Positions 21,401-33,486 of a stretch of 64,000 nucleotides of DNA are shown here, one piece after another. The stretch's first letter is position 1. Each line of letters starts with the position of its first letter. The stretch lies in NCBI RefSeq assembly GCF_033807715.1, contig NC_084606.1, positions 37,501,401 through 37,565,400 of the forward strand, given 5' to 3'. Position numbers and translations under genes: made by a program. The notes beneath the pieces were generated by a model. It had not been told where the DNA came from. It saw only the letters and a program-made list of their open reading frames with translations, and did not search any database. The stretch comes from Cololabis saira (lineage: Eukaryota > Chordata > Actinopteri > Beloniformes > Belonidae).

Positions 21401-24400
21401 ACAGGTTATAGGTCACATTAAAAGGTGGAAAATGTGAAATTATTTATCTTGATGTCATTTTTTTTTACATCACAAAAACCTGGCATTTGAACAGGGATGT
21501 GTAGACTCTTTATATCCACTGTATTTAAACATTTTTATGTAAATATTGATGTGTGTGATGTGTAACAAACTGTTATAAATAAAAATAATTTGAAAGAGAG
21601 AACACCAAGATTAGTGGGTTCAATGCCCCCCCCCATATATTTGTATATCTTGTGTTTTATAAAGTGACAGGATTGCGCTTTATTTGTTGTTTCATAGTAT
21701 ACCATTGACCTACAAAATTGATTATACATTTTCTAACTAAACCAAATGTTATACCATGTTTTATTTTAATCCAATATGATCCAAGTTAAAATGCTGTTTT
21801 GCAGCTGCCTGTGTGTGTATTCACAACGTTGACTGCAGTGCAGGCTTTCTATCAATCCGTTGGAGATGCTCAGAGATTTGTGTAATCCGTGGTTGACATA
21901 GATTCTAAAAGTGACCAAACATCAGAGTGTTTCATCTTTTTCAATCACCAAAGGTTGGAAAAACAACATTTAATGGATAAAAATGTTCTACTGTACGTTT
22001 ACAAACTAAAAAGGTGTACTGTTTAATTCACCCGGCCGCAACAACAGGGGAAACCCCCAGATACAGATTGTTTAATAACCCCCCGTCCCCAATAGCCAAT
22101 TAGCCAAATTTTAGTCGAAATTTGAGGGCTTCAGTCGACCAAGAATTTCTTTGGTTTATTACAGCCCTAAGAAAAACCTTTAGTAATGACATGCGATCGC
22201 CTAACGTTTTTCACTCAACCCAACTGCAGATTTTGATAACAAAATAATACCTGACCTGCAAAATTCTTTTTTCAAAAGTGAAATACATTAAAGCTGCAAG
22301 CAATGTTGATCGGGCCCACGTACCTAGGGCCACCACCCCCACATTTCTGGGTCAATATCACTTTACAGTTGCTTTTGTGTCCCCGTCAAAGTCACCCAAT
22401 CACCATGAAAACAATGTCATTCTGAAAGTATTGGTAGAAATGACCAAACATGAATGCAAAGTCTTTTGATATGAATTTCCACATAATACAATTTTCTTTA
22501 TTTTCTACCCAATGTTGGCATGTCCCTCCAATGAATGCAAAAACTGGTTAAAGGACACAACATTAAAATACTTTAAAGGACTGTCTCAGAAAATTAGAAT
22601 ATTGTGATAAAGTTCTTTATTTTCTGTAATGCACTTACAAAAACAAAAATGTCATACATACTTTTATTATTTTAATATTGCTGATTATGGCTTACAGTTT
22701 AAGATTAAGATTCCCAGAATATTCTAATTTTTTGAGATAGGATATTTGAGTTTTTTTAAACTGTAAGCCCTGATCAGCAATATTAAAATAATAAAAGGCT
22801 TGCAATATTTCAGTTGATTTGTAATGAATCCAGAATGTATGACATTTTTGCATTACAGAAAATAAAGGACTTTATCACAATATTCTAATTTTCTGAGATA
22901 GTCCTGTTAAGTTAAATGGAAAATCTTTTTGTTTTTAACATCAGTAAGTCTCAGAGGCACTTTATGATGATATTGACCCTCTTACTCTATTCTGTTAAAT
23001 CACTCCCACCTGTATTGCATTAAGTAGATTCCACACCAACGGCACGACAAGCACAATGCCACAATGCCATAACAACCACGCCCTTCAATGTACATTAACT
23101 TATTAAGCAAATAAAATAACTTAAGAACTTCCTCAGAATATCTGACATTTCTCTAATCCTTATGAGGGGCAAAGCACAACCATGAATCTACTTTATTCTT
23201 TTCACCATATGGTGGCGCTATGAGTATGAGCAATTCTGAGCACAGATCTGTGCAGAGCGGGACTCGTATACAGGAAATATGAGGCATGCCACAGTTGTAG
23301 CAAACAGAATTGCCATGGTGAAGGATCATTATTCACAGCAGTGCCTGCATCGCCATGTTCAAAGTAGAAAAATTATTATTTACAATATTGCTTTAGCTTA
23401 AGTTTTTATGTATTTTCTCAGTTTCTCAGAAACATTCATGCATGTAAAATATTATAGAATTTTCCCACATCTCATCTCTAATTTCTTTCTTTAAAAAAAA
23501 AAAATGTATGTGCCCTGAAAACATTACTATGATCATTTTGCATCATTCGGTGGCCGAGAACCGCCATTGCTGAAACTTAAAAAAAACGCTGCAAATAAAA
23601 AGAAACGCCGCTGCAAATTTAAAAAAACGACACACAAATAAAATTACCGGGGACTATTTTTGCTGATGCACCGGTGTTTTTTTTTACGTTAGAGAAGAAG
23701 AAGAAGAAGAAGACGACGTAAGTGAAAAGGAAGAAATAAGAAGAGCGAGGAATAAGAAGAACAACGAACGAGAAAATAAGTGAAAAGGTTAGTCTTCAAC
23801 GTCGCTACGTGTAATTTTTAACGTAAAAAACATTTTATTTGCAGCAGGGTTTCTTTATATTTGCAGCGTTTCTTTTATTTGCAGCGGCGTTTCTTTTTGT
23901 TTGCAGCGTTGATTTTATTTGCAGCGGCGTTTGTTTCTGTTTGCAGCGTTACTTTTATTTTCAGCAATGGTGGGTCTCGGCCACCGTAGAATCAGACTCA
24001 AAAAAGTAAAAGCATTTTTATGTTCCATTACTTTTGAACGGCTTAACCAAGTAAGTAAGTAAAAAGTATTCACTCACACAGACTTTACGAAGAAATGTTT
24101 AAGCCCGTCTTTTGTTCATGACTGTGCTTCTAAAATGTCATTCTGTCATTATGAAAAACAGAAAACCCAAACTAACCAGGATGGCTCCGTAGACCTTGTG
24201 TCCGTCTGCTTTGACCTGGGCGTTGGACACGGAGTAGTCGTCCAGCACGGCCTGCAGGTTGGCCCAGTAGGCAGGGAGGTGTGGAAACAGAACTCTCTCC
24301 ACAGCCTGACACCAGAAACAAGGCAAGGGTCAAAGCAAAGACTAGAGTGGCAGACTATCACAGATAAATAGTTTAGATAAGATCAACTTTTAAATAAAAT

Positions 24401-27400
24401 AGAGCCAAATGTAATTAAAGTTGATCATTTTGCAGGATAACTACTATAAATATATATAACAGAACTTTCAGTAAAATCACTTTTATAGAGTCTGATATGC
24501 AGTACATATGAATTATAACCAGTGTGGGACTAAGTCGTTGTAATTGCATTACAGAAAATCACAATATTCAAATTTTCTGAGACAGTCCTGTAAGCGGATA
24601 TGGGATTTTCAGATTTTCCCACTTGTCAAAATGTGACATGTAAGTCTTGAGTTTCTGATCAGATACTTTTAACTTGATATTCAAAGTTTGTTACATATTA
24701 CTTCGCTACAATTAAGAAAAAAAAAAAAAAAAAAACATCACTTCCTGCGATATATGTCTGGATAAGTGAAGTCTGTGTTTCACTATAATTTATAGTGTGA
24801 ATGTACTGAATTGATAAATATGTTGGGCTGTAATTTTAGTCTAACCCAGGGGCCGGCAACCCGCGGCTCTAGCGCCGCCCTAGTGGCTCCTGCAGCTTTT
24901 TCAAAAATGTTTGACCTTTTTTTTCCCTTTTTTTCTTTTTTTCCTTTTTTTCTCTTTTTTCTTTCCTTTTTTAATCCCAACATTTGGACTTTTTTTCTCA
25001 AAATTTTGACTTTTTTCTCAAAATTTTGACTTTTTTCTCAACATTTTGACTTTTTTCTCGGCATTTCGTCTTTTTTCTCGAAATTTTGACTTTTTTCTCT
25101 TTTTTCTTTCCTTTTTAATCTCAACATTTGGACTTTTTTCCCAAAATTTTGACTTTTTTCTCAACATTTCGACTTTTTCCTCAAAATTTGACTTTTTTCT
25201 CAACATTTTGACTTTTTTCTCAACATTTTGACTTTTTTCTCGGCATTTCGTCTTTTTTCTCGAAATTTTGACTTTTTTTTTTAAGTGCATAATGAAAAAA
25301 AAAATCTCCCCCCAGTTCTAACTAATATAGATACATACAACATGTGTTGTCTTCATTCTAAGGCTTATACGAGACTTTTCATTTTTTGCGGCTCCAGACA
25401 TATTTGTTTTTTGTGTTTTTGGTCCAATACGGCTCTAAAACATAACACATAACAGTACAACAGTACATAACACACATCTTTAGGTTTTAACTACTGAAAT
25501 CAAACTTTGTTGCCAAAGGAAATGGCCATACCTTCCACCCCAGAGCGTGAAGGCCGACCACGGCTCCATAATGAGAGCAGAGTGGTCTCACCGGGTCAGA
25601 CAGAACCTTCTGAAGAGACAGCAAGATCTGGTGGTAAAGACCACTGACCAGATCACCATGAGTCCTAAAAGAAAAAAACCCAATGACAGGAGTTATTTAC
25701 ATCATTCACATGAATTCCAGGCAGTTCTGTATCAGGCGGTTGTTTAAATCACAAACTCTTTGCTAACACTTACGCCAATATCTGCTGGATGACAGAAACT
25801 AAATCAGTGAATACTAACATGATTCCCAAAGGATACCTTAATTAAGAGTAATCTATAAAAGCTAACAGTGATTTCAAACTAACCAGTTTAGAATTTGAAC
25901 AATCTAAGATAGGGGTGTTCAACCGGGGGTCCGTGACCCCTAGGGGGCCGTGGAGGTACTGCAGGGGGTCTTTCAACTTAAATAGAAATAAAGGCCATTT
26001 TAACCTAAATAATTTGAGTTGAAAAAAAATAAATTATAATATATAGGCTATCTACATATACATATATTATATACAGGACTGTCTCAGAAAATTAGAATAT
26101 TGTGATAAAGTTCTTTATTTTCTGTAATGCAAAAATGTCATACATTCTGGATTCATTACAAATCAACTGAAATATTGCAAGCCTTTTATTATTTTAATAT
26201 TGCTGATCATGGTTTACAGCTTAAGAAAACTCAAATATCCTATCTCAAAAAATTTGAATATTCTGGGAATCTTAAACTGTAAGCCATAATCAGCAATATT
26301 AAAATAATAAAAGGCTTGCAATATTTCAGTTGATTTGTAATGAATCCAGAATGTATGACATTTTTGTTTTTTTAAATTACAGAAAATAAAGAACTTTATC
26401 ACAATATTCACATTTTCTGAGACAGTCCTGTATATATGATTGAGAAAACTCCATTAACAGGTGATAATAATGTACTTTTGACAATAACTATTTATGCTAC
26501 AACTCTACATAAATGATTCCCATGACATGAGTCATGTGACTAATGTCAACTTTAGAGCGGAAAAACGAGCTAGCTAGCTGTTTAAGAAAATAAATTAGTG
26601 ACAATAACGAAGCCTATAGCTGGAGATTGTAACGTTCCAGCTCGGCCTAACGTTACTCCTTCCACGTCTGACGAGGCCAAAGTTTCATCAACCGTAAACA
26701 CATGTAGCTAATAACCCAGTCAGGAATTGGTTAATAAGGTGATATAAGCAGAATAAAACACATTCAAAAGTTATTATTATAATAACCCAGTCAGGAATTG
26801 GATAATAAGGTGAAATAAGCAGAATAAAATACATTCAAAAGTTATTATAAGCCAGGCTTAAACTTGACACAATAAAAAAAAAAGGGGGAAAAAATAAGAA
26901 TTACAAGCAGGACCTGCTCTGTTTTTCTCTCATCCAAGGATCCCTGGACTAAAAAAGGTTGAAGACCCCTGGTCTAAGAAGAATAAATCAGGATAAAAGT
27001 AATGGTAAATGGTGTTCCCACCAGAAGATGTGGCTGAGCAGCAGGGCAGCGTAGTCCCGGAGGGTCCAGTGGTCGTTGAGGGGGTTGATGGAGGCGGCCA
27101 GCGGCTCCAGGATGCAGTACATGACGCTGGACACCAGGCTGCGCACGTACGAGCCCAGGTACAGGTACGGGTTCTGGACCAAGCTCTTCACCATGTGGAG
27201 GAGCCTGTTGAGCTGCTCCAGATCATGGCTGACAGACTTCACCTGGAACAAAATATACACGTTACATTTAAAAGGATAAGTGGAATGTATGCTTAGTCAA
27301 ATCACCTTTAACCCAGTGAAAAACCAAAATATCAATATTTAGGTTTGCTTAATCCATACATTTTAAATGTTCCATATATTCTCACTGATGTAAGAGTTCA

Positions 27401-30400
27401 AATAAGATCACCACATTTAATTTTTTTATCATAAAATGTTCCGCACTATAAGGCACACCGCATTATAAGACGCACTAAATATCTGGTAAAATACCGTCCT
27501 ATAGTGGCTGGGGTTGAGTTACGTATCTACCTGATGGAGCTGCGCTACAGGAAATGCTACAAAATCCTACAGCAAATGCAAAAAAACAAAACAAGAAGAA
27601 AAGTACCGTATGTCAAACTTTATTAACAAAATAAAAACCAGCTTTGCTCCGTCTCGTCAAAGTCTCCATTATGCGAGTCAGCGTCGCTGCTGTTGTCTTG
27701 AACATCTGTGACGTTTTTAGCGCCATTACTTTGGCGACACCAACTACATTACCCACAATCCCCCTGACTACAGTGACAGAAATTACCATAATGATCATAT
27801 ATAAGGCGCACTGCCGGTTTTTGAGAAAATTAAAGGCTTTTAGGTGCGCCTTATAGTGTGGAAAATACGGTAACTTGATTGAGGTATTGTAACTGATATT
27901 GAAATTAAAATATTGAATGAATACAACTTACTCCACTGATTACATAAACGAAGTATGGCAGCAGTGCAGCGATCTTGGAGTTGGACTGGAGCTCCAGTAG
28001 AGCTACCTGAAACACACAGAGCAAAACCCAACAAGTAACACATCGTTTACCTGCAGAAAAAATGTAGTCAGTGTCAGTATTTTGATAGCCTTATTTGGTG
28101 TGAGACCCCAGGAGTGTGACTGGCCATTAAAAATGTATTCACCTTCCGGCCTAGTAATAGGGAGAAATTTAACCAGGTCTGGATGCCTTTTCTGACTTAC
28201 TTGGGCAACCTCACTACCATCACAAACTGGGATTGTTCCTGGGTGCATTTAGCATAGGCTGAGTTACTTAAATATTGGTAAATAGTGCTGATCTTGAATA
28301 TTGCTGGGGTTTTGTTTTTTTTATGTACTTATTTCATTCCAATACTCTTTCTTCTCATTGTATATTTAGGATAATTTACTGTGTAATGCTTTTTTTATTA
28401 ATTAATTAATTAATTATTAATTTACTTTCTCACTTTATACAGGACCGTCTCAGAAAATTAGAATATTGTGATAAAGTCCTTTATTTTCTGTAATGCAAAA
28501 ATGTCATATATTCTGGATTCATTACAAATCAACTGAAATATTGCAATCCTTTTATTATTTTAAAATTGCTGATCATGGTTTACAGCTTAAGAAAACTCAA
28601 ATATCCTATCTCAAAAAATTAGAATATTCTGGGAATCTTAATCTTAAACTATAATCAGCAATATTAAAATAATAAAAGGCTTGCAATATTTCAGTTGATT
28701 TGTAATGAATCCAGAATGTATGACATTTTTGCATTACAGAAAATAAAAGAACTTTATCACAATATTCTAATTTTCTGAGACAGTCCTGTATTTTATTTTT
28801 AGAGGATCTGGGAACACAGGATTCTAAGTGAGGGATTGGGGGGTCTGTTGTGTACACTTATTCAACATTTAATTCGTATGTGTTCAAACTGAAAATGCAA
28901 ATAAATATTATTTTTTTTAAATAAATAAATAAAGTAAATGTGCTGAGCAGCCGCTCACCTTCATAAGGTGGGGGTCCTCTCCTAGAATGGCCCGTGTGAT
29001 CTGCTGGTAGAACTTTAGCAGCTCATCTGATAGAGATTGGACTGCAGCAGGAACTATGACAATTCAATACTCTCGTCAGAAAATACAATTAACCATTGAT
29101 TCAAGAGGAAACTTCATTAGCTTTTCTTTTTAACCTATTTTTTTAATGACAAAAACTTGATATAAATGAAGATAACATAAGAGTAGCTAACATTTTGACA
29201 ATTTTTTTTTGTCAACTTACTGGAATTACAATGACTAAATAAGAGATTATTATTACTCTCAAAATGCACTGCTACACAGTTCTTACTGGAAGTGACAGTC
29301 ACAGCAGTGACTGTAACATCCTACATACTGCTCATACTACACAGACTACGTTTACATGCAGTCAGAATTGGGGTTAAGGTCAATATTCCGGTTACTGAAA
29401 CATTGGGAATAATCCTGGTCTTTTGAGTCCAGGAAGTTCTTATAAACACGGAGAAACCAAGACCAGGAGGAGACTAATCACTTCATAAATGTAATGAAGG
29501 ATATGAACATTTCTGCATTTGTAGACGGTAGAAAGTACCGGGATAGAAGATTTACAAGAAGGTGAGAGAAAAGTTGCGCGAAGCAGGATTTGTTTTGAAT
29601 TTGGATACAGGAAGAAGAAGCGGAAATGACGGGAATTGTGTCATGATGTTCTCCGTGCATCGCTGGTTTGATCCAGATATCCTGAATGATTAATCACCAT
29701 GTAAACGGAATATTTGAATGCTTCAGTAATCGGAATATTAGCAATAACCCGAATTTTGACTGCATGTAAACGTAGTCATCGATGTTAACATGATGTCTTT
29801 TCCATATGGTTCACCTTACCTGTCCCCTGGGGCTCTATGTTCCCTTTACCATCCAGATACGCCACGTTTACTGACAGAAAACAGGAGACAGAATTAGCTC
29901 ATCTTATGAAGACTTGTAGTGGCAGCATGGATAAAGCCTCACTTGACGATCAGTAGAAGTCCGTATGGTGCAGCGTACCTTGGACCATGGTCTCAGCACA
30001 GCCTTTAGGAATGTTGGTGGCCAGAGCCAGCTCGATCAGGTTAATGTCCCGGTCCTCAACGAAGAAAACCTCTCCCTCTTTCACCGGACAGAAGGGCAGG
30101 GCGTCCTGGTTTCCATATCCACAAACGGCCTTGTGAAAATGCACAAATAAATAAGCGGAAAAGGAAGAACCACTGACAAACTAATGACATAGCAGGGCGT
30201 ATGCCCACAACTGTAGGCCATATACAGGACTGTCTCAGATTAGAATATTGTGATTTTCTGTAATGCAATTACAAAAACAAAAATGTCATACATTCTGGAT
30301 TCATTACAAATCAACTGAAATATTGCAAGCCTTTTATTATTTTAATATTGCGGATCATGGTTTACAGCTTAAGAAAACTCAAATATCCTATCTCAAAAAA

Positions 30401-32246
30401 TTTGAATATTCTGGGAATCTTAATCTTAAACTGTTTTGTTTTTTTAATTGCATTACAGAAAATCAAGAACTTTATCACAATATTCTAATTTTCTGAGACA
30501 GTCCTGTAAATGCCACAGAGAGGAGAAGGTTATCTTCCGATTCCAATTGATAACGACTCCTTTACATTGTCTTGTATTTATCTATGTAATGTTGTTAATC
30601 TTAAACTGTAAGCCATAATCAGCAATATTAAAATAGTAAAAGGCTTGCAATATTTCAGTTGATTTGTAATGAATCCAGAATGTATGACATTTTTGTTTTT
30701 GTAATTGCATTACAGAAAATAAAGAACTTTATCACAATATTCTAATTTTCTGAGACAGTCCTGTATGTGAAAATACAAATCACCTCCACATTGCTCCAGC
30801 GCAGACCTCTGCTGAAGTCCTCCACTGTCAGCTTCCTCCTTTTCGCATGTCGCATAAATTGAGAGCTGGTCTGTTTGGAACCAAACAAAAACAGATATCC
30901 ATGAGTATTACAAAAGCCCTGGGGCCTCATTTATAAAAGAGTGCGTAGGATTCATACTAAAAGTGCACGTGCGCCCAAAAGCCGAAAATGGCGGGCGCAA
31001 AAAAGAATCCGGATTTGTAAAACCGTGTGCACGCACATCTGCACGCAATGTTCTCTTTATAAATCACAGTCCAGCTGGAAGGTTACGCAGCTGAATTCGC
31101 CTCATATCCCGCCCTCTACACGCCCACTTTTTACCATAAATGGTCAATGCAAAGCACCAGGCATATAAATGAGCCTGCTGAGCATGCGCAGCGGCTTCCT
31201 GCAGTCTGTTTCTGCTGTGCGTCAGGATGAATGAGATATATCGAGCCGGTGTTCTGCCGAGGTGTCATACCTCGACAGAAAATACTACCGTACCATCCCC
31301 CTTTCTTTTATCTCAGTTTGTTTTTTTTTCAAAGGCTTTTTCATGCAAATAGACGATTTAACAGCAGGAAGTCAGAATGTGCTTCCACATAGATCTATGT
31401 GTACGACGCTTCGGCGGAAGAAAAAAACCTGTCAAATCACGCTTCCACGTAGACATCAACGTTTCAGTTGGTTGTGAAGGCGAACAGAGGCGAACGCAGG
31501 CTCAAACAGCAAGTATATCTGGCCCAGACGAAACTATGACGAATTTCAAAAACTTTCTCTTTTTACATCTTTGTAAAGATGGAGCTGTGTCAGTAAATGT
31601 GTACATCCACATAAATGTACTCAAAACGCCTGAAAACACTGTAACCAAATAGGCATCAACTAAGTAAACTGATACATCTTGAAAAGTAGAGTCCTGGACT
31701 GCTTTGATACGGATCAAACCACCTGTTCAGTTAGACTGTGACCGTTTCCACATACTTTTGCTTTCTTTGTTTTGTGCAAAGTTCAAAGGCCAAATAAAGC
31801 ACCAAATGAACCAAGTTTCTACTAGCTAACAGAACCAAACGTATAATTTTCACATTTTCAGACCAAATGATGAAAACAACACTGAAAATTGAAATCAAAA
31901 TGATCTAAACAATCATACACTGACTTTTGAGGCATATTACATCTTTTGAACTTATTACAATGTCAAAATAACGATTGGTTAACTTAAATTTGGGTCTAAA
32001 TACATTTCAGAAGAAGTAAAAATGATTCAAGCAAACACAGGAAGGTCTACTTTTGAGTTAAGCATATATTGCACAGCCCTTTTGTAAGGCGTCTCTGACC
32101 TGTGCCGCCTCTCGGAGTCGGTAGCAGACGTCTTCGGCCAGCAGACCAGCTACGTCATCTCCAAGTTCTACACCTGCACTTTCCGCAACCAGTTTAACAG
32201 ACTCCGTGGAAACCTCAGCGAAGCGCCGTTCCTCCCGATCCACCAT
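18152..32246 (-). CDS. taf6l: TAF6-like protein (TAF6L), SAGA/PCAF histone-fold subunit, 11 coding exons
   Basis: Coding exons in transcript order: 32246-32100, 30870-30784, 30129-29979, 29870-29820, 29053-28959, 28006-27932, 27242-27022, 25664-25532, 24305-24177, 20091-19592, 18485-18152. All junctions are GT/AG and the phases join to 640 aa plus stop (human TAF6L is about 622 aa). Residues 1-75 form the TAF6-type histone fold (motifs RRFAEVSTESVKLVAES and KRRKLTVEDF). Residues about 150-360 form the conserved HEAT-like TAF6 C-terminal domain (YFVYVISGVKSVSHDLEQL, PLAASINPLNDHWTLRD, DDYSVSNAQVKADGHKVYG). The tail ends in RRWAYSHYSLHLPL, the TAF6L-specific end, which excludes TAF6. TAF6L replaces TAF6 in the nuclear SAGA/PCAF acetyltransferase complex. 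The ATG at 32246 has a good Kozak context (ACAACCATGG). The gene looks intact; its introns are packed with transposons. Confidence 0.96.
18726..19195. mobile_element. hAT-type MITE with T-rich minisatellite core, TSD AGCTAAGC
   Basis: Termini CAGGGGTCGGCAACCC and GGTTGCCGACCCCTG, flanked by AGCTAAGC at 18718-18725 and 19196-19203. The core is a degenerate 18-20-bp repeat of CGACATTTCGACTTTTTTCT. Confidence 0.85.
19592..20091 (-). CDS. taf6l: taf6l coding exon 10 (residues 364-529)
   Basis: It encodes VAVERLLKMKALSES, then a low-complexity, lineage-variable segment, then ELYSFFGDSLAVRF and RKMPQLTANLNISP. Length and content differ from mammals, as expected for this disordered region. Confidence 0.94.
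20184..20551. mobile_element. Family P MITE in taf6l intron, between two copies of a 34-bp direct repeat
   Basis: Both termini are complete. The flanks on each side are near-identical 34-bp units starting TAAATATTAAATCATG. Confidence 0.9.
20590..22570. other. taf6l intron, mostly unrecognised
   Basis: TGCTATGATGGGAAATTTAA-like units repeat near 20700-20830. 21180-21525 looks like the end of a Tc1-like element (GTGTAGACTCTTTATATCCA). 22290-22340 is a start of the AGCTGCAAGCA family. Confidence 0.45.
22576..22906. mobile_element. Family P MITE in taf6l intron
   Basis: A full palindrome with a short deletion in the left arm; the termini are slightly degraded (AAGGACTG and GATAGTCCTG). Confidence 0.88.
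22907..23546. other. taf6l intron, unrecognised
   Basis: Contains ATGGTGGCGCTATGAG-type repeat debris near 23210; nothing coding. Confidence 0.45.
23547..23992. mobile_element. Fold-back-like element with inverted GCAGCG repeat arrays
   Basis: Ends with ATTCGGTGGCCGAGAACCGC and the near complement (GGTCTCGGCCACCGTAGAAT). Inside, the left arm carries AACGCTGCAAATAAAAAGAA units and the right arm their reverse complement repeated five times. Confidence 0.65.
24177..24305 (-). CDS. taf6l: taf6l coding exon 9 (residues 321-363)
   Basis: It encodes AVERVLFPHLPAYWANLQ and the near-invariant DDYSVSNAQVKADGHKVYG. Phase 0 at both ends. Confidence 0.96.
24540..24590. mobile_element. Family P MITE terminal fragment
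   Basis: About 50 bp of the right end only, finishing GAGACAGTCCTG followed by TA, in a taf6l intron. Confidence 0.75.
24847..25436. mobile_element. hAT-type MITE, T-rich core, right end truncated
   Basis: Starts CAGGGGCCGGCAACCCGC and has a longer CTTTTTTCTCAACATTTTGA-type array. It ends at GGTCCAATACGGCTCT without the terminal repeat. Confidence 0.8.
25532..25664 (-). CDS. taf6l: taf6l coding exon 8 (residues 276-320)
   Basis: It encodes THGDLVSGLYHQILLSLQ through GAVVGLHALGWK. Acceptor TTTTAG, donor GTATGG. Confidence 0.95.
25911..26972. mobile_element. hAT-type element with TCTAAGAT/TCTAAGAA flanks
   Basis: Ends AGGGGTGTTCAACC and GGTTGAAGACCCCTGG; an 8-bp flank repeat with one mismatch at 25903-25910 and 26973-26980. 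It contains a family P copy and a 60-bp internal duplication (about 26715-26850). Confidence 0.65.
26074..26430. mobile_element. Family P MITE nested in a hAT-like element
   Basis: Both TA-flanked termini are present. It lies inside the 25911-26972 element in a taf6l intron. Confidence 0.88.
27022..27242 (-). CDS. taf6l: taf6l coding exon 7 (residues 203-275)
   Basis: It encodes VKSVSHDLEQLNRLLH through NDHWTLRDYAALLLSHIF, the most conserved part of the TAF6 C-terminal domain. Two bases of the Trp codon 276 precede the donor. Confidence 0.96.
27433..27872. mobile_element. DNA transposon fragment (CACTATAAGGCGCACC family)
   Basis: Inverted ends CCGCACTATAAGGCACACCG and GGTGCGCCTTATAGTGTGGA followed by AAATACGGTA. 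In a taf6l intron. Confidence 0.6.
27932..28006 (-). CDS. taf6l: taf6l coding exon 6 (residues 178-202)
   Basis: It encodes VALLELQSNSKIAALLPYF and VYVISG, 25 codons in phase 0. Donor GTAAGT. Confidence 0.94.
28440..28788. mobile_element. Family P MITE in taf6l intron
   Basis: A complete inverted repeat with TA on both sides; the left terminus reads CAGGACCGTC. Confidence 0.88.
28959..29053 (-). CDS. taf6l: taf6l coding exon 5 (residues 146-177)
   Basis: It encodes PAAVQSLSDELLKFYQQI and RAILGEDPHLMK, the start of the HEAT-like domain. Donor GTGAGC. Confidence 0.94.
29344..29777. mobile_element. MITE with GACTACGTTTACATGCAGTC termini
   Basis: Perfect 20-bp terminal inverted repeats in a taf6l intron. 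Confidence 0.75.
29820..29870 (-). CDS. taf6l: taf6l coding exon 4 (residues 129-145)
   Basis: A 51-bp exon encoding NVAYLDGKGNIEPQGT, between a TCTGTCAG acceptor and a GTAAGG donor. Too short to be picked up as an open frame; identified by homology and phase. Confidence 0.93.
29979..30129 (-). CDS. taf6l: taf6l coding exon 3 (residues 79-128)
   Basis: It encodes the conserved linker with CGYGNQDALPF and DINLIELALATNIPKGCAET. One base of the next codon precedes the GTACGC donor. Confidence 0.95.
30225..30506. mobile_element. Family P MITE with internal deletion
   Basis: Both ends are present but about 95 bp of the right arm is missing, so the palindrome is incomplete. It lies in a taf6l intron. 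Confidence 0.85.
30598..30763. mobile_element. Family P MITE, right half only
   Basis: It begins at the centre of the palindrome (ATCTTAAACTGTAAGCC) and ends CAGTCCTG|TA, 20 bp from the donor side of taf6l coding exon 2. Confidence 0.85.
30784..30870 (-). CDS. taf6l: taf6l coding exon 2 (residues 50-78)
   Basis: It encodes the end of the histone fold (SSQFMRHAKRRKLTVEDF, GLRWSNVE). Acceptor AAACAG, donor GTGATT, phase 0 at both ends. A family P MITE end lies only about 20 bp beyond the donor. Confidence 0.95.
30921..31660. mobile_element. Left end of a Harbinger/hAT-like element in taf6l intron
   Basis: GGGGCCTCATTTATAAAAGA and repeated GTGCACG motifs resemble fish DNA transposon termini; the right terminus was not identified. 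Confidence 0.4.
32100..32246 (-). CDS. taf6l: taf6l coding exon 1 (residues 1-49)
   Basis: It begins with the ATG at 32246 and encodes the first helices of the histone fold (MVDREERRFAEV through CYRLREAAQ). It ends in phase 0 at CACAG|GTCAGA. Confidence 0.95.
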
Positions 32247-32360
32247 GGTTGTGTCAAACACTCAGAAACTGGCAAGAAAAAAACAAAACATATTATTTAA
32301 TTCAAACCACATACACTTTTGAGTTGCACTCTAGTTCACACGCACTTCACGGTCTCAGCA

Positions 32361-33486
32361 AAGCTGGTTTGAGAAAGGGATAGTTTTTGTCACTGATCTG
32401 CTAGATGATAATGGGCAATGTACGGTAATTGATTTTACATCCTTCTTGAACAAATATGATATAAATTGTCATGCAGAATTTATAAAAGTTTGTAAAGCCA
32501 TTCCCCTGCCACTTATTCATTTGATTAAAGGTGCTCTAATGTATGGAAATATTGAGACAGCACTTCCCGTGTTAGTTATTGAGGATTATGGGTTATTGGA
32601 TAAGAAATGTAACAACAAGTTTATAAGTGCTGTCTTTAAGTCGAGATCATTTAACGTCTATCACAGAAGGTTATATTCTGACACTTCACTCTTTAAGTTT
32701 GTCTACATTAGAAAAAGCCACTCAAACTATATCAAATGGCCCATTCCCCCCAAAATCAAGGAAACTAATTTTAAATTAATTAATAAAATGTATCCAAACG
32801 CTGAATTCTTGAGACATAGATTTAAATTTGAAGTTGACCCCTGTGCTTTTTGCAATGGATCTGAAGAATCACTTGATCACGTTTTTATTAGAAATCGTTA
32901 ACATTATTTTTTATATACAGGACTGTCTCAGAAAATTAGAATATTGTGATAAAGTTCTTTATTTCCTGTAATGCAATTAAAAAAACAAAAATGTCATACA
33001 TTCTGGATTCATTACAAATCAACTGAAATATTGCAAGCCTTTTATTATTTTAATATTGCTGATTATGGCTTACAGTTTAAGATTGAGATTCCCAGAATAT
33101 TCAAATTTTTTGAGATAGTATATTTGAGTTTTCTTAAGCTGTAAGCCATGATCAGCAATATTAAAATAATAAAAGGCTTGCAATATTTCAGTTGATTTGT
33201 AATGAATCCAGAATGTATGACTTTTTTGCATTACAGAAAATAAAAGTACTTTATCACAATATTCTAATTTTCTGAGACAGTCCTGTATATATTTATGTCT
33301 CTTGTTCATGATTCCTCCCAAATGTTCTATTTTCTTATATTATATTTCCTCTACTAGCAGTTTGTATAAAATGTTTTTTTTTGTTTAAAAAATGTGTTCA
33401 ATAAAAAAAATGAAAAAAGAGAGCCACATGAGTGGAAATGACAAATTAAAAGAAAATGTAAATGTTTAAAAAATAAAATAAAACAA
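32361..33486 (+). mobile_element. 5'-truncated L1 retrotransposon with 17-bp target duplication
   Basis: Flanked by perfect ACTTCACGGTCTCAGCA at 32344-32360 and 33487-33503. The + frame (through 32901) is the L1 ORF2 C-terminus, including PIPPKIKETNFKLINKMYP and a zinc-knuckle-like CAFCNGSEESLDHVF. An A-rich tail ends it. Interrupted by family P at 32918. Confidence 0.85.
32918..33285. mobile_element. Family P MITE nested in an L1 copy
   Basis: Both termini with TATA flanks. It interrupts the 3' part of the L1 insertion at 32361-33486. Confidence 0.9.

Noticed and set aside
32247..32261. Upstream in-frame start for taf6l (VFDTTMVDRE)
   Set aside because: The codon is GTG, not ATG; the internal ATG at 32246 has a strong context and matches the family N-terminus.
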